DNA of 64,000 nt. Origin: Mimachlamys varia (Eukaryota; Mollusca; Bivalvia; Pectinida; Pectinidae). Positions within the stretch are counted from its first letter, which is position 1; the number at the start of each line of letters is the position of its first letter. A model generated the notes under the pieces. It was not told the origin of the DNA. It made no database searches and saw nothing but the letters and a program-made list of their open reading frames with translations. The translations under genes were made by a program, and so were the position numbers. This document shows, piece by piece, positions 12,832 to 23,176 of this stretch. The stretch is taken from assembly GCA_947623455.1 (NCBI GenBank), contig OX392530.1, positions 29,419,405 through 29,483,404 of the forward strand, in the 5' to 3' direction.

Positions 12832-13944
12832 TTACTTCTGTAACACACTATCCGCAAATGACGGTGAAGATGAGGCTGTCTCCTGGACATCCCTCAGATA
12901 GAACCTGCGAAAGGTTTCACACGAACTCCAACAAGCCGTATCCAGAATGACCTTCAAGGATGTGGCCCTTGTGAAGGCCGCTGATGTGGCTGCTCCTCTA
13001 ACCGAATGTGGCTTGAATACATTAGTGTCCAGTCCGGCATCTGACATTGCTTCCTTCAGCCATCTTGCCACTGTTGAGGTGGATACTGAGGTGCCTCTTC
13101 TGACAGAAACTAAAAGTTTATTACATTTCCTCATCGAAGCTGTTTCAGCAATATATCGCCTCAACACCTTAACAACACAGAGTTTAGGGTCACAATACCT
13201 TTCTAATTTTACTCTATAAAAAGGATCTGCCCTTCTCACTGTTTTCATTAACTCTGGAATGGTGAAAATAATAGTATCCCCCAAATCCTGCATGTAGTCT
13301 AAATCTAAACTCACTAGGGTTTGAGCCCTCTGGGCAGATACCAAAGCTATCAGACTCCCTAACTTCCTAGTTAACACTGGCAAACTGAGCTCTGAATGTG
13401 GATACAAGGTTTCCAAATACTTCAACAAAACAGAAACATCCCAAGTCGCCTTATATCGAGGTTTGGGAGGATTAGCATTAAAAACTCCTTTCATAAACCT
13501 AGAAATAACCAAATCCCCAACTAAGCCAGTATTTCCTAACAGGGCTGTGGACTGGACCAACATGCATTTATGGGTGTTAATGACACTATAGGACTTCCCA
13601 ATGTTTAACAAATGTGTTAAGTATGATATCACCTGCGAGACAGTGGGACAATTGGAACCAATTTGTCGCTCACTACACCAAGATATCCAGTTTCTCCAGG
13701 CCAAATCATACTGTTTTGATGTTGATTTTTTCCATGAAGCAAAGACCAACATGGCAGACTGCTTCGAAAGTCCCTTCCTCTGCAAGGATCTCCGGATACG
13801 CAACAAGCGATCACTCTCAGACTGTTTCTTAAGGGATGTGGCTCCCCTTGAGGGGATAGAAGTAGCTGCCGCCACCTTGGCAGTCGTGCTGGAACAGCCA
13901 CAACAATGTCTAACAGCATAGGTAGCCATACCTGCTTTCGCCAT
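12832..13944 (-). CDS. DIRS tyrosine recombinase, 370 aa
   Basis: This is the integrase-like enzyme expected to insert the circular DIRS DNA by site-specific recombination. The N-terminal part (about 40-160) looks like the SAM-like core-binding domain of phage-type recombinases. The catalytic domain shows a first Arg in SAQRAQTLVSL (about 204), then HSVRGAATS (the H-x-x-R pair, about 312-315), a Trp-containing stretch, and the nucleophile Tyr in FRRFYLRDV near residue 350. That gives the R-H-R-Y set. It starts at ATG 13944 and overlaps the RT frame by 316 bp in another frame, as in known DIRS layouts. No internal stops. The C-terminal tail is Ser-rich. Confidence 0.92.
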   Translation of the reverse strand: MAKAGMATYAVRHCCGCSSTTAKVAAATSIPSRGATSLKKQSESDRLLRIRRSLQRKGLSKQSAMLVFASWKKSTSKQYDLAWRNWISWCSERQIGSNCPTVSQVISYLTHLLNIGKSYSVINTHKCMLVQSTALLGNTGLVGDLVISRFMKGVFNANPPKPRYKATWDVSVLLKYLETLYPHSELSLPVLTRKLGSLIALVSAQRAQTLVSLDLDYMQDLGDTIIFTIPELMKTVRRADPFYRVKLERYCDPKLCVVKVLRRYIAETASMRKCNKLLVSVRRGTSVSTSTVARWLKEAMSDAGLDTNVFKPHSVRGAATSAAFTRATSLKVILDTACWSSCETFRRFYLRDVQETASSSPSFADSVLQK

Positions 13945-15632
13945 AAAGGCACCACTACTATCGCTGAACTCACCTTGTCCTCTTTCACTTTCTGCAGGAC
14001 TCTGGTTATAAGGCTGAAAGGAGGAAAGATATATGGTGTAAGGTCACTCCATGACATCATAAAAGCATCACAAAACACAGCATTTGGCTGAGGCATCCAA
14101 GATACAAACTTCTGTAATTTACAATTAAGTCTACTTGCAAACAAATCCACATCTGGGACAAAGAAATGGTTGCAAATTCTCTCGAAAACTTCAGCATGCA
14201 ACGACCATTCTCCTGATGACTCTAATGACCTTGACAAAAAATCTGCATCAACATTGTCTGAGCCCGGTATATGACATGCCGACAAATGAACATTTCTCTC
14301 ATTACACCAAATCCAAATTAGCTTAGCCAACTCGTTCAATGATCGTGAACTTCCTCCAGGTTTGTTAATATAGGTTATAGCGCAAACATTATCTGACCTG
14401 ACTCTGATATGCCTATTGTACACTTCAGGGCACAATGCCTGAATTGCCAACCAAATAGTTTTCAACTCTAAGAAATTAATGTGGTTCACTCGCTCCTCCT
14501 GCGACCAGAAACCCTGGGTGCAAATCTCCCCTAGTTTTGCCCCCCATCCTACCAAGGAGGCATCAGTTTCAATTACCACAGAAGGTTCCTCCGGCCTAAT
14601 ACTCCTGACGTTCATCACTCTCACATTATTGATCCACCACCTGATCTCCTCCCTAGACTGTGAGGAAAGAACAACTAGATCATCATAAGTCTTATCCTGT
14701 AGATGTGAGACCTTTTCTCTCTCTGTGACTCTATAGAAAAGCCCAGACAGCTTTACAGCTCTCAATGCAGAAGTGAACAAACCAATCAGACATGCTAACT
14801 CTCTCAAACTGACCTTCTCCTTTCCTAGAATCACCCTGCATGTTGTGCAAATCTTTAGCAGTTTTTCCTCAGGAAGAGATATAGTGAAGGCAATCGAATC
14901 AATCAAATAACCAAGATGAACAATAGTATTTTCTGCTACCATAACGGATTTCTCCTGGTTAATTTGAAACCCTGCTAACTCAAAGTTCTTTGCCAAAATT
15001 CCACAGTTCTTCTCACAAACATCCTTTCTCTTATCCTTAAGCAGAGAATCATCAATATAATAAAATGCTGTTATTCCTAAGCTACGTATCTCTGCAAAAA
15101 TAGGTTTCAGGACCTTTGTAAATATTCGAGGAGCACTCGTAAGTCCAAAGGGCATAGACACAAACTCATACAAGCAATCTCTCCACTTAAATTTCAAATA
15201 TTTCCTATAATGTTTGTGAACAGGTATGCTTAGATATGCATCCTTAAGATCAATAGATGTAAAAAAATCTCCTCTTTCTACCGATTCAAGCACCACCTCT
15301 AATGTCTCCTGTTTAAAATGGTGATACACAATGTACTCATTCAATCTCCTCAGATTTATTACTGGCCGAAATTTACCATTCTTTTTCTTTACCAAAAATA
15401 TATTCGATAAAAATTCTCCCTGTTCACATTCTGAGTATTCAATAGCCCCTTTCCTCAACAAATCTTCAACCTCACTATCTATCAATTTCATTTCATCCAT
15501 ACTGAAAGATATGGACCCAGGAAGTCTTGTCTGTATCGGAGTCTCTTTAAACTCTAACTTTAGACCCTGAATAGTTTCTAAAACCCATTCATCATCTGCA
15601 ATAGTCTTCCAAAAAGGAAGTTTCAGTTTCAA
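13629..15632 (-). CDS. DIRS reverse transcriptase/RNase H
   Basis: RT core: FTSIDLKDAYLSIPVHK (about 124-140), then MPFGLTSAPRIF, then YYIDD at about 191-195, the catalytic metal-binding motif. The RNase H domain follows: IETDASLVGWG, then LELKTIWLA, RVRSDN and VDADFLSRS, which hold the D-E-D-D residues. Downstream, the DLFASRLN to FPPFSLITRVL segment sits where DIRS elements carry a methyltransferase-like domain; I do not see a convincing catalytic motif there. The frame has no ATG (the position given is a TTG) and stays open upstream into the gag end, so translation probably needs a frameshift or reinitiation after gag. The last 316 bp overlap the recombinase gene. Confidence 0.92.
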   Translation of the reverse strand: MKLKLPFWKTIADDEWVLETIQGLKLEFKETPIQTRLPGSISFSMDEMKLIDSEVEDLLRKGAIEYSECEQGEFLSNIFLVKKKNGKFRPVINLRRLNEYIVYHHFKQETLEVVLESVERGDFFTSIDLKDAYLSIPVHKHYRKYLKFKWRDCLYEFVSMPFGLTSAPRIFTKVLKPIFAEIRSLGITAFYYIDDSLLKDKRKDVCEKNCGILAKNFELAGFQINQEKSVMVAENTIVHLGYLIDSIAFTISLPEEKLLKICTTCRVILGKEKVSLRELACLIGLFTSALRAVKLSGLFYRVTEREKVSHLQDKTYDDLVVLSSQSREEIRWWINNVRVMNVRSIRPEEPSVVIETDASLVGWGAKLGEICTQGFWSQEERVNHINFLELKTIWLAIQALCPEVYNRHIRVRSDNVCAITYINKPGGSSRSLNELAKLIWIWCNERNVHLSACHIPGSDNVDADFLSRSLESSGEWSLHAEVFERICNHFFVPDVDLFASRLNCKLQKFVSWMPQPNAVFCDAFMMSWSDLTPYIFPPFSLITRVLQKVKEDKVSSAIVVVPLWRKQVWLPMLLDIVVAVPARLPRWRQLLLSPQGEPHPLRNSLRVIACCVSGDPCRGRDFRSSLPCWSLLHGKNQHQNSMIWPGETGYLGVVSDKLVPIVPLSRR

Positions 15633-15667
15633 ACGCCCTGAAGGTAGAATTTCACTTACCTCAGACT

Positions 15668-16978
15668 CTACTCCTTCGATTTGCGAGGCCCTTGCTGGTT
15701 GTTTGAACCTGTGTTCTGCTGGTACGGTCTCCTGTACCCTCTGCCTCTGTGAGTCTGGTACCCTTGACCATGGCCTTGCCTTAAAAAAGGACGCCCTCGT
15801 CCCCCACGGCCTCTCTGGTTACCCCAGGTTCCTCGACCCCTGTGGTTATTTTGATTCAAAGAATTAAATGCCTTTGACGTTTCCGTAATTTCTTTAACCT
15901 TTTTGCCAAGTTCATCACCAAACAACAGTTTAGACACTGCCATCTCTTTAGAACAAATTGCATGATAGGCTGCAGGTAAGGCAGGCCTCATACCATACCT
16001 TCTCTTAACTGAAATTTGTTGGAAAGCATTTCCTACTAGGGACAGGGAATCCACACACAGTGGCCTAAATGTGTCTCTAAATTGGGACAATCCCATCAAC
16101 ATCTGGGTTAGCTTAATCATGGGTATAAGCTCTGCTGCTAGGGACTTCTGCACCTCTTGTAAATGTGCATCCCTAGACTGCATATTCTTATTCAACTTTC
16201 CCCAAATCTCTTTATTGCATCGCGGAACCGTCAGACCCTCACAGTTCTGTGGTATCTGATACTTATCTACCATTTTACTAGTATCCGCGGTTTTTCTGCA
16301 TGCTGAATTCACGAGCCGTGCAATACCATCATGAGCCTCCGGCCCATACTTGACATCGCCAAATATGTCTGGCATATCGAACCCTTCGGCCTCTATCGCC
16401 GGGAAAATGTCTGAATAAATCTCATCCAGCTCTGCACCGGATTTAATATTACCATCCGGTACTATATCGTCAACAAACCCGTCCCCGAACTCGGAGCCAT
16501 AGTCTCCACAAGCCAGACCCAACGGGTCATGGACGGGGTCTATAGGGATGGTTACTCTCGGTAAACCTTCCTCGGAACTGCGTTCCTTTGTTAACCATTC
16601 AACCCTAGCTTCTAGCTCTTTCATTTTCACAGACATGTCAACCGTCTTACGACGTTTCAATTCACTCTCACTTACCTGCGAGGGTCCCCCCAAAGCCGCG
16701 GAAGCGACACGCTTTTTTCCGCCATTAGACCTATTGGTCTGAACATAAGGGGCCTCGCCGCTTACAACATGTCCTATTTCAACTTCCGGGACATCGTCCT
16801 CGGAGGGCTGAGTGATACTGACGAAAAAATCGTCACAGCCCAAAGCCTCCTCCTCCGCTGGATGGAGGGAAATGTTATCATCGACGTCGCCCAAGTCGTT
16901 GTCGAAATTCACAGATAACTTACTCTTACCTGAACTAGCGGCCGTGCCTTTGCCCCGTACCGCTTTTACACGAACCAT
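15668..16978 (-). CDS. DIRS gag-like protein, 436 aa
   Basis: First gene of the element, 436 residues from ATG 16978. An acidic, Ser-rich N-terminal half with a nuclear-signal-like SELKRRKTVD stretch (about 104-113) is followed by a helical middle. The C-terminal tail is rich in Arg-Gly (RGRGTWGNQRGRGGRGRP), an RGG-box RNA-binding feature, with no CCHC knuckle. Position before RT, size and the RGG tail fit a DIRS gag. It probably packages the element RNA. Intact. Confidence 0.85.
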   Translation of the reverse strand: MVRVKAVRGKGTAASSGKSKLSVNFDNDLGDVDDNISLHPAEEEALGCDDFFVSITQPSEDDVPEVEIGHVVSGEAPYVQTNRSNGGKKRVASAALGGPSQVSESELKRRKTVDMSVKMKELEARVEWLTKERSSEEGLPRVTIPIDPVHDPLGLACGDYGSEFGDGFVDDIVPDGNIKSGAELDEIYSDIFPAIEAEGFDMPDIFGDVKYGPEAHDGIARLVNSACRKTADTSKMVDKYQIPQNCEGLTVPRCNKEIWGKLNKNMQSRDAHLQEVQKSLAAELIPMIKLTQMLMGLSQFRDTFRPLCVDSLSLVGNAFQQISVKRRYGMRPALPAAYHAICSKEMAVSKLLFGDELGKKVKEITETSKAFNSLNQNNHRGRGTWGNQRGRGGRGRPFLRQGHGQGYQTHRGRGYRRPYQQNTGSNNQQGPRKSKE

Positions 16979-17121
16979 ACTCGTGTATCCCTGAACTTAC
17001 GAGCCGTAAGTACAAAAAAATAAAGATTTCTAATGCGAACTCAAACCGCATATAAAACCAAAGTTTGAAAAATTAGATGACTAACACTACGTGTTTCAAC
17101 TGTCTAGCGCACCTGAATGAC

Positions 17122-17283
17122 AAAAAAGCGCAGGTACACGGGTTGTCGTGTCTTTTATAGGCTGACCTCGGGTGTAGGGGTCATGCACGCACAGTATGTT
17201 TTGAACTGTGAAAGTCAGTGTCGCGCACCTTGAAGGGTGACAAGTGCAATGTAACCGGTAAGCCGGAGGGCTGAATGGAAGAG
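17122..17283. repeat. DIRS terminal repeat, element left end, with TATA box
   Basis: Inverted copy of 12308-12440 plus an end-specific tail (ctctTCCATTCAGCCCTCCGG, read on minus). On the minus strand it contains TATAAAAG at 17159-17152, about 175 bp before the gag ATG, so this terminus likely holds the element promoter. Confidence 0.85.
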
Positions 17284-17286
17284 AAT

Positions 17287-17600
17287 ACAAATCAGGCCTT
17301 TTTATAGATTTTATCACAGTCGTGTATACTGTGTATATGGCGAAAGAAGAAAAAGCCTTACCACCTGTCTATATAAGCCTAAATACTGAACAAGTAACCC
17401 TAGGCTGTGTCAATATATATTACAGGATAATACTCCCTGCACAAATGTGAAGGAAAGAAAAAATCATAGATTTTTAAGTCCATTGCGTAACCGGTCTCAG
17501 CTTGTGAATGGTTGATCAAAATACAATTACGTAGAGTTTTATATGTCGTAGTCTAAGCTACATCGATTTTTAAAGATTTGTTTTGTTCCTTTTTCTTTGA
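17287..17600 (-). pseudogene. Intron/5' flank of the broken fucosyltransferase, beyond the DIRS insertion
   Basis: Homologous to copy 1 flank at about 8690-9000: cagtcgt.tatactg/atggcgaaa near 17320-17345, the gtgtcaatatatatta block, tgcacaaatgtg, and gtaaccggtctcagcttgtgaatggttgatcaaaa. It proves that the DIRS split a once continuous duplicate. Confidence 0.75.
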
Positions 17601-17670
17601 ATGATTGATTTTGAATAAACTGCATGTACTGTTTTGTAGACTTTAAATCATCTAATAAACGCACATTTAA

Positions 17671-18054
17671 AGGCCCAATATACGTAACTTTCGGCAAAAT
17701 TTGAAGCGAAAATCAAGCCTAATAACTTTGTATGTCTATAGATTAAGTTAAGATTAACTGATATCAACAATATTCAAGATGATTTCTTACACGGTTACCG
17801 ATACAGCAGCAGTTGAAACTCGGTTTTTGTAAACACGCGTCCAATTTGAACCGTCTTCTAACGTCGGCCTGGTGTTGAAGTGGGCCCCACCTGAATTATT
17901 TTCAATTTTTTGGATTTTTCTGTCAAGAGTTTCTTGTTAGATACCGCTCAGGTTTACTTAGTTTAAGTCTTATTTTTGCATGGTTATCAACTGGATTGTT
18001 TTCAGAATTTTTCAGAATCACGAAAAATTTCCTGAAGTTACGTATATTGGGCCT
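17671..18054. mobile_element. TTAA-flanked MITE, 384 bp
   Basis: Perfect 20-bp terminal inverted repeats AGGCCCAATATACGTAACTT are immediately flanked by TTAA on both sides (17667-17670 and 18055-18058). No coding capacity. TTAA duplication suggests piggyBac-type mobilisation, though the TIR start is not the classic CCY; another superfamily is possible. Confidence 0.85.
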
Positions 18055-18058
18055 TTAA

Positions 18059-18820
18059 ATGTAGATAAAAAAACCTACGGCGTCTCAATAATAGAGATGT
18101 TGGGAATGACACCTACAGTTGCATAGATGCATATACCGATACAATGTTATGTTGATTACAGGACAGGTACTTATAAGCAGTATGTAAATTGTGTATCTTA
18201 AAAGCTCTGTCAATAGTGAAATTAAGTTGAAATTAAAACTAGCTTTCTCTATATATAACCCATAAACTAACAAAATCAAAGATAATAACACAAGACAGTT
18301 TTACATATATTCTTAAAAAATAGGGAACGTGTAGGTTAAAATCACAAAGAACTGCTTAGTAATATTCAAATGTGATGCCAGCGTTTTATATAACGTTCTA
18401 TATATATAATTTAAACTACAAATTATGAAAGAAGATCATGTAAGGTTACACTTTATTATGTGTGGTATAACTTGCATCTGGCTATTTTTGTTTGTTTTAT
18501 CTAATAGCTAATCTATAATCTAATAATGCTTTATTTAAAAAAAGCTTTGGGAACCAATAAATTGGTACGTCTGAAACTCTGCCCCTCTTTCGTCTCTAAA
18601 TTACTGTGTGCTGTTAAAAGAAATGTTATGTCGTCATAAGTATCTCTGTCATTACGAATATAACTTGAAACTTCGATTATAAATTTCAATTAAATATATT
18701 GGGCAAAAAAAACTCTAAACAAACAAAAATACAATTGATTTGATTGCTATAAGTACTAGGAGTTCCTAATATCGTAATGAATTAATTCATTCTTGTAAAT
18801 CTTTGTCACATCAAAGTAAA
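18059..18820. other. Non-coding, nothing identified
   Basis: AT-rich DNA with no supported gene. Confidence 0.4.
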
Positions 18821-18829
18821 CATCAATCC

Positions 18830-20440
18830 TCAAAATGAGAACCGCGTCATCATTGTCAATCACATCAAGCACAATAACAAGCAAATTCAAAAACGTCCAT
18901 CTTCATATCACACAAAGACACAGAATATTTTCGATGAGATTAAGATACCGACCATAAAATAATGAATCAACTGCGACATGAAAACAACAAAGGATGGAGA
19001 AGCAGGGCTGTGACTATCAAGAAAGGAAAGTTCACGATCGAAATCGAAATCGTCAGTTTATCATACAGCTTAGTGGTAAGCTACCCGTGTTGGTCATAGT
19101 TTAAGTAAAGTCGAGGTAAGAAGCTGATGTTGGAGAGTCTGTTGTGTCTTTAATATCAAATTCAGTAGGGTATATAATTAGTATCGACAAGGTAAATGTT
19201 TATATACAACACATTGTCAATTTACCTGAAAGTGAAAAGATTTGGCAAGGTTTTTGTTACCTTTCCTGATTAGCCCCTCTATAAATTTAGCCTCATACTA
19301 ATACAAAAACAAGTCAGCCAAAAGTGAGGCAAAGTTAATCCCTATTGGAATGCCAACAGTCTGTTGGAAAATCTTTCCTCCGAACTCAACAAAGCTATTG
19401 TCAACTAGGAATTCAATTCTTCGTACTATATCTTCCTTAGTTTATTTCATCATAGTCTTTGGTTTTTTTTAGAATGTATGCCCCAAGATAGCTCACAACC
19501 ATGTATTGGTATCGTCGTCCACCTTTCTTGGAGAGAAAGCTCTCGTAATGAGAGACCGAAGACGTACTTTCAGTTTGGTATGTGGTATGGTAGTGTACAC
19601 GATGGAAAAATCAAATGTTTTGATAAACGAAACATTTTTGAGAAGGGGGTCAGAGGATCTTTTGAGTTTTTCAAATTCCACATTCCATTAATGCCACTCC
19701 TGGACAGTGTCACATAGACTGAAGCCCCAATTTCTCGGTACCAAGAATGTCAGTAAGACAGTTTTTATAATGGCTTGGTTCTGCAATGAGAAGAACCAGC
19801 GATAAACGTTACTTATAAGGATCCTTGTGCAGTTTAGATATCCAATATAGACGACGTAGGTCAGCTTCCTTGTTATAAACGGGTATTTTGAATGATTGTA
19901 GTCCAGATGTATGGTTAGAAAGTATTTCAGCCATCGAAAACCCGGTCAATGCTTAAGTAGGATTACCTTTGTTATCAAGCAGGACAAGCTCTTTTTTGCA
20001 AACAATGAATGTAATAGTGTTTGCATTATCAGTGAGAGAGGACGTCAATGGGTTCAATATGGTGAGCCAAGTTGTCGCAACGTTGATTTTATCAAATTAT
20101 ATAAGAAATTGTTTTTGAAATATCTCAACTTTTAAACGATATCTTATAAAGTAAGTTATCTTATGAAGAAAATTAAATTAAAATGTTATATATAGCATAC
20201 AAGATATCTTATAAAGAACGAGTGAAAAATATCACTTTTGCTGATTTGACCAATCAAAAGACAGCTTACAAATTAGCTTTGAAAAAACTTCAAGCTGTCC
20301 TTTTGTTCAAATGCTACGAAGGCCTCATTTTATGGCACAGAATTATCAGATCTGTCAACTCATTCTGGAATTTGTCTCTGTGAAAACAGTGTATAATTCC
20401 ACAATTACCTTTCATTTTAGGGAACCTGTTGTACTTAGCA
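18830..20440 (-). pseudogene. Degenerate reverse-transcriptase element (minus)
   Basis: Minus-strand translation gives RT blocks broken by stops and shifts. About 19493-19681 has FDFSIVYTTIPHTKLKVRLR, an RT palm block. About 19280-19420 has EFGGKIFQQTVGIP followed by a LLADLF-like block. About 19020-18840 matches the C-terminal block of the plus-strand relic at 26210-26470. The family resembles Penelope-like elements or a related RT clade; no GIY-YIG endonuclease was seen. It is clearly non-functional. Upstream limits are uncertain. Confidence 0.7.
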
Positions 20441-22330
20441 AGTCAGCAATTCTATCTGTTTGATCACAGGACACTTGTGTCAATCGAAACACGGAGTATC
20501 CACAGCGTCTCCAAGTTGCAAATTATAGGCAAAATTACTTGTAAACGATATTTAGGATCATTTCTGCCAGTGATAGGGATAAAGCGTAACTCAGACAAGC
20601 CTGGATAACACTGATAATTAGCATCTGGATAAATGGTGACAAAACAACTCCGCATTTCCCTCGCTTCTCATTATATTACAGACTGTAGTTTCGGCTGTTA
20701 TCAACTTAGCGTAATGATCTGTGTTGACGACGGGACTTTTTCAAGATATTTTACATTATAACAGAATATGACATAATCATTTAAGATATGAAGACATTTG
20801 CATTCTTCATCGAAATCAGTGATGAAAAGAAGTTAGTGACGAGTTTTCACATTTTATTGAAATATTTACACAGAGGACTATATTTTGTCCAACCGAAGTT
20901 TCTAGCCTTGCTCGTGTCAAAAGTATTTACACCAAGTATTACCAACTAGATGTGTTGTTTTGCAACACAAATGTAATAAACAGAATATCTAACAGTATCG
21001 TGATTATACAAAATATATTTCACTCGTGTGGCTAATATTTTGATATTTTTCACTCGTGCGATCTTATGTAATTTGATTAGCTACTGGATGAACATTGCTC
21101 CAGGAATAAATGACAACACGGTATTTCAGAGATAAAGCCATCTAAGTCCAGTATTAAATCTGCGTTATCACAAAGAGGCGAATGTTTGTGTGTTGGTTTT
21201 AACAATGCAAAACTTACTTTTGACAGTGAAAAAAATCGACTTTTCTTTCTGATTATATAAATATATATCTATACAAAAGTGTTCACATATATAAGTAATG
21301 ACTTACTGAAATTAGGAACTCTTCGCTTGTTTATTCAACCGATTTATTTGTGACAAATCTTTTCCAGCTTAGACAACGTTTTCATCAAAATTAGTATTTT
21401 TTGCTGTCCCTGTTCAATAGCTATGGTTAGAAATATCATTCAAAACTTGTAAATGATTTCCCATGGCCAGAAGTGTTTCCATTTTTAACAGCTCATAAAT
21501 ATAAATATATATCCAAGTCATGTAAAGTTATATTCTAAATGCTGAGGATTAGTTTTTGTGAATATTCCTTAATGTATGGAATAGTTTTACAATGTGTTTG
21601 CAATAATAAGTATCAGATTCTCCTCCGTAGATTCTGTTATACATGGTATAAGTATAGTTTCCGTTAGAAAACAAAAATTCCTGATTGTGTTTGTTATCAA
21701 GGTAATAGTTTGTTAGTGTTGTTGTAACAGATCATGGTGTATTGGGGTTTTTTTTATTCAAAGTATAGTTCAATAGTTCCATTCACCTTAGTAGTAATAC
21801 ATTCCTATCTTACTTATTTAGACTTTTTCTATTTCTGTTTCTATAGAATAGTGACCCAAATTTTATTACGTATCAGCTTTAACCTATTTGAGTTAAATAA
21901 ATTAGTCCCAATTCTTTTTTTATATTCATATATTTTAACGTTTTACACGTTTTTTGTTTCAACTGACTATAGCTAAGGTATGTTTTACTTTAAATGCGTT
22001 CTGTCTGTTCGTACCGTTGATGAGACCTACATATGTAGATGGACAAAACAAAAATATCATATATATTACCAAACTTGATTCATGTAGCTACAACCACGTA
22101 TATGTGACACGTACCTCATTCGACATATTCTATCTTCCTTCAAAAGCATTTTTCTTCAAAATATCATTCCTTATTTTTGCTATTGCATATATCTGAAATT
22201 ACACATTAGAGTAAGCCCTGTACACATAATGAGCCTAACGAACATCAAATAAGTTCATGTCTTTGCGGAATTGAAGATGAAAGAAATTAAGAAAAGAAAA
22301 CAGTTTTATTTTAATCTAATAATATTACAG
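20441..22330. other. Non-coding, AT-rich
   Basis: Several short hydrophobic frames at 21734-22196 look like AT-rich artefacts. No gene supported. Around 21000-21060 two copies of a 'ttcactcgtg' motif recall the foldback at 27422-27576. Confidence 0.4.
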
Positions 22331-22425
22331 ACCCCCCAAAAACACAGATTACCGAAAATATTAGGCAAGGAGCAAATCATGAACAAAGAAAAGATTTACA
22401 TGGAGACCCTTGTAATATAAATACA
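22331..22425 (-). repeat. Tail fragment of the RT-relic family
   Basis: The minus-orientation block gagcaaatcatgaacaaag, then gatttacatggagacccttgta, matches the reverse complement of 26590-26640 and of 11625-11665. Confidence 0.6.
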
Positions 22426-22919
22426 CTGTGCAGCATTTGCGCCCTATCTAGCTAGCATAAGTCACTCTAAAGCGCTTAACAATTCATAGATATACAATTT
22501 ATACAATCAATAAAATAAGCATATACATTAATCAATACAATGTTTAGAAGTTTGCATTATCAGACGTTAACTTCTAGTCCTATACCACCTGGATAATATA
22601 TCCCTATGTGTGTATGCCTACGTGTGTGCTGGAGATGTAGTGTGTCCTGTTCCTAATGGGCTTTGTTTCCAACGGCATCTTTTATAGTGCCACCTCACTT
22701 GAATGCTACAGCACAGTGCAACACTCACCCCAGAGCATTTTATATTCTACCTGGTTTGTTAGAGGTGGGTGAGCAGGAGAAAAATACTCTGAATAGCCCA
22801 TGCTTACGACGAGATCAGAGATCGGTCACCGGTCGCATGCATGAAGGCCAAAGTGTTACCCAAAGGGCGATGTGTGTACTGGACTAACAGCTTACATATA
22901 CGTTTATAATAATAATAAT
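22426..22919. other. Non-coding, possible SINE body
   Basis: No gene supported. It ends in a taa microsatellite (22907-22921) next to the tRNA-like sequence on the minus strand, so part of it may be the body of that element. Confidence 0.35.
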
Positions 22920-22920
22920 A

Positions 22921-22990
22921 ATTCGAGGGTCTCGAACTCGCAACCCTTCCAACACGATCCCGGCGTTATACCACTAGACCACCGCACCTC
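22921..22990 (-). mobile_element. tRNA-like sequence, probable SINE head
   Basis: The minus strand has an A-box-like TGGTCTAGTGGTATAACGC and a B-box-like GAGTTCGAGACCC at tRNA spacing. The stems do not pair as in a working tRNA, and a trinucleotide A-rich repeat follows, so a tRNA-derived SINE or a tRNA pseudogene is more likely than an active tRNA gene. Confidence 0.5.
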
Positions 22991-23176
22991 AAAATCAAAT
23001 AATAAGAATGTTTGCTTGTTTAACTGGCATATTATCATTTTCTCGTGAAATCGAAAAAAAAAATAATTAATGTGATATATTCGAAATTTCATGTTGAAAT
23101 ATTGCAAAACAGTCATATTTGATGCAATGATCGCTTACTGATTGGTGAACAGGTACTGAATTGGTATTTTTGTTTT

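Larger units (their letters stand above)
12236..17283 (-). mobile_element. Complete DIRS-type tyrosine-recombinase retrotransposon
   Basis: A 5.05-kb element lies in minus orientation: left ITR near 17283, gag (16978-15668), RT/RNase H (to 13629), tyrosine recombinase (13944-12832), an internal complementary region at about 12516-12640, then the right ITR (about 12308-12440) with a unique terminal extension to 12236. Each outer end abuts AAT (12233-12235 and 17284-17286), and the complementary-region junction contains the matching ATT (12596-12598). This fits DIRS integration through a circle by tyrosine recombinase without a longer target duplication. The element interrupts intron sequence of the broken fucosyltransferase: homology to copy 1 flank resumes beyond 17287. 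All three genes are open, so the insertion looks fairly young. Confidence 0.93.

Noticed and set aside
21734..22196. Small hydrophobic membrane proteins
   Set aside because: Two overlapping frames rich in Phe, Ile, Leu and Tyr in T-rich DNA; composition alone explains them.
22921..22990. Functional tRNA gene on minus
   Set aside because: The T-stem and acceptor stem do not pair; better explained as a SINE head.
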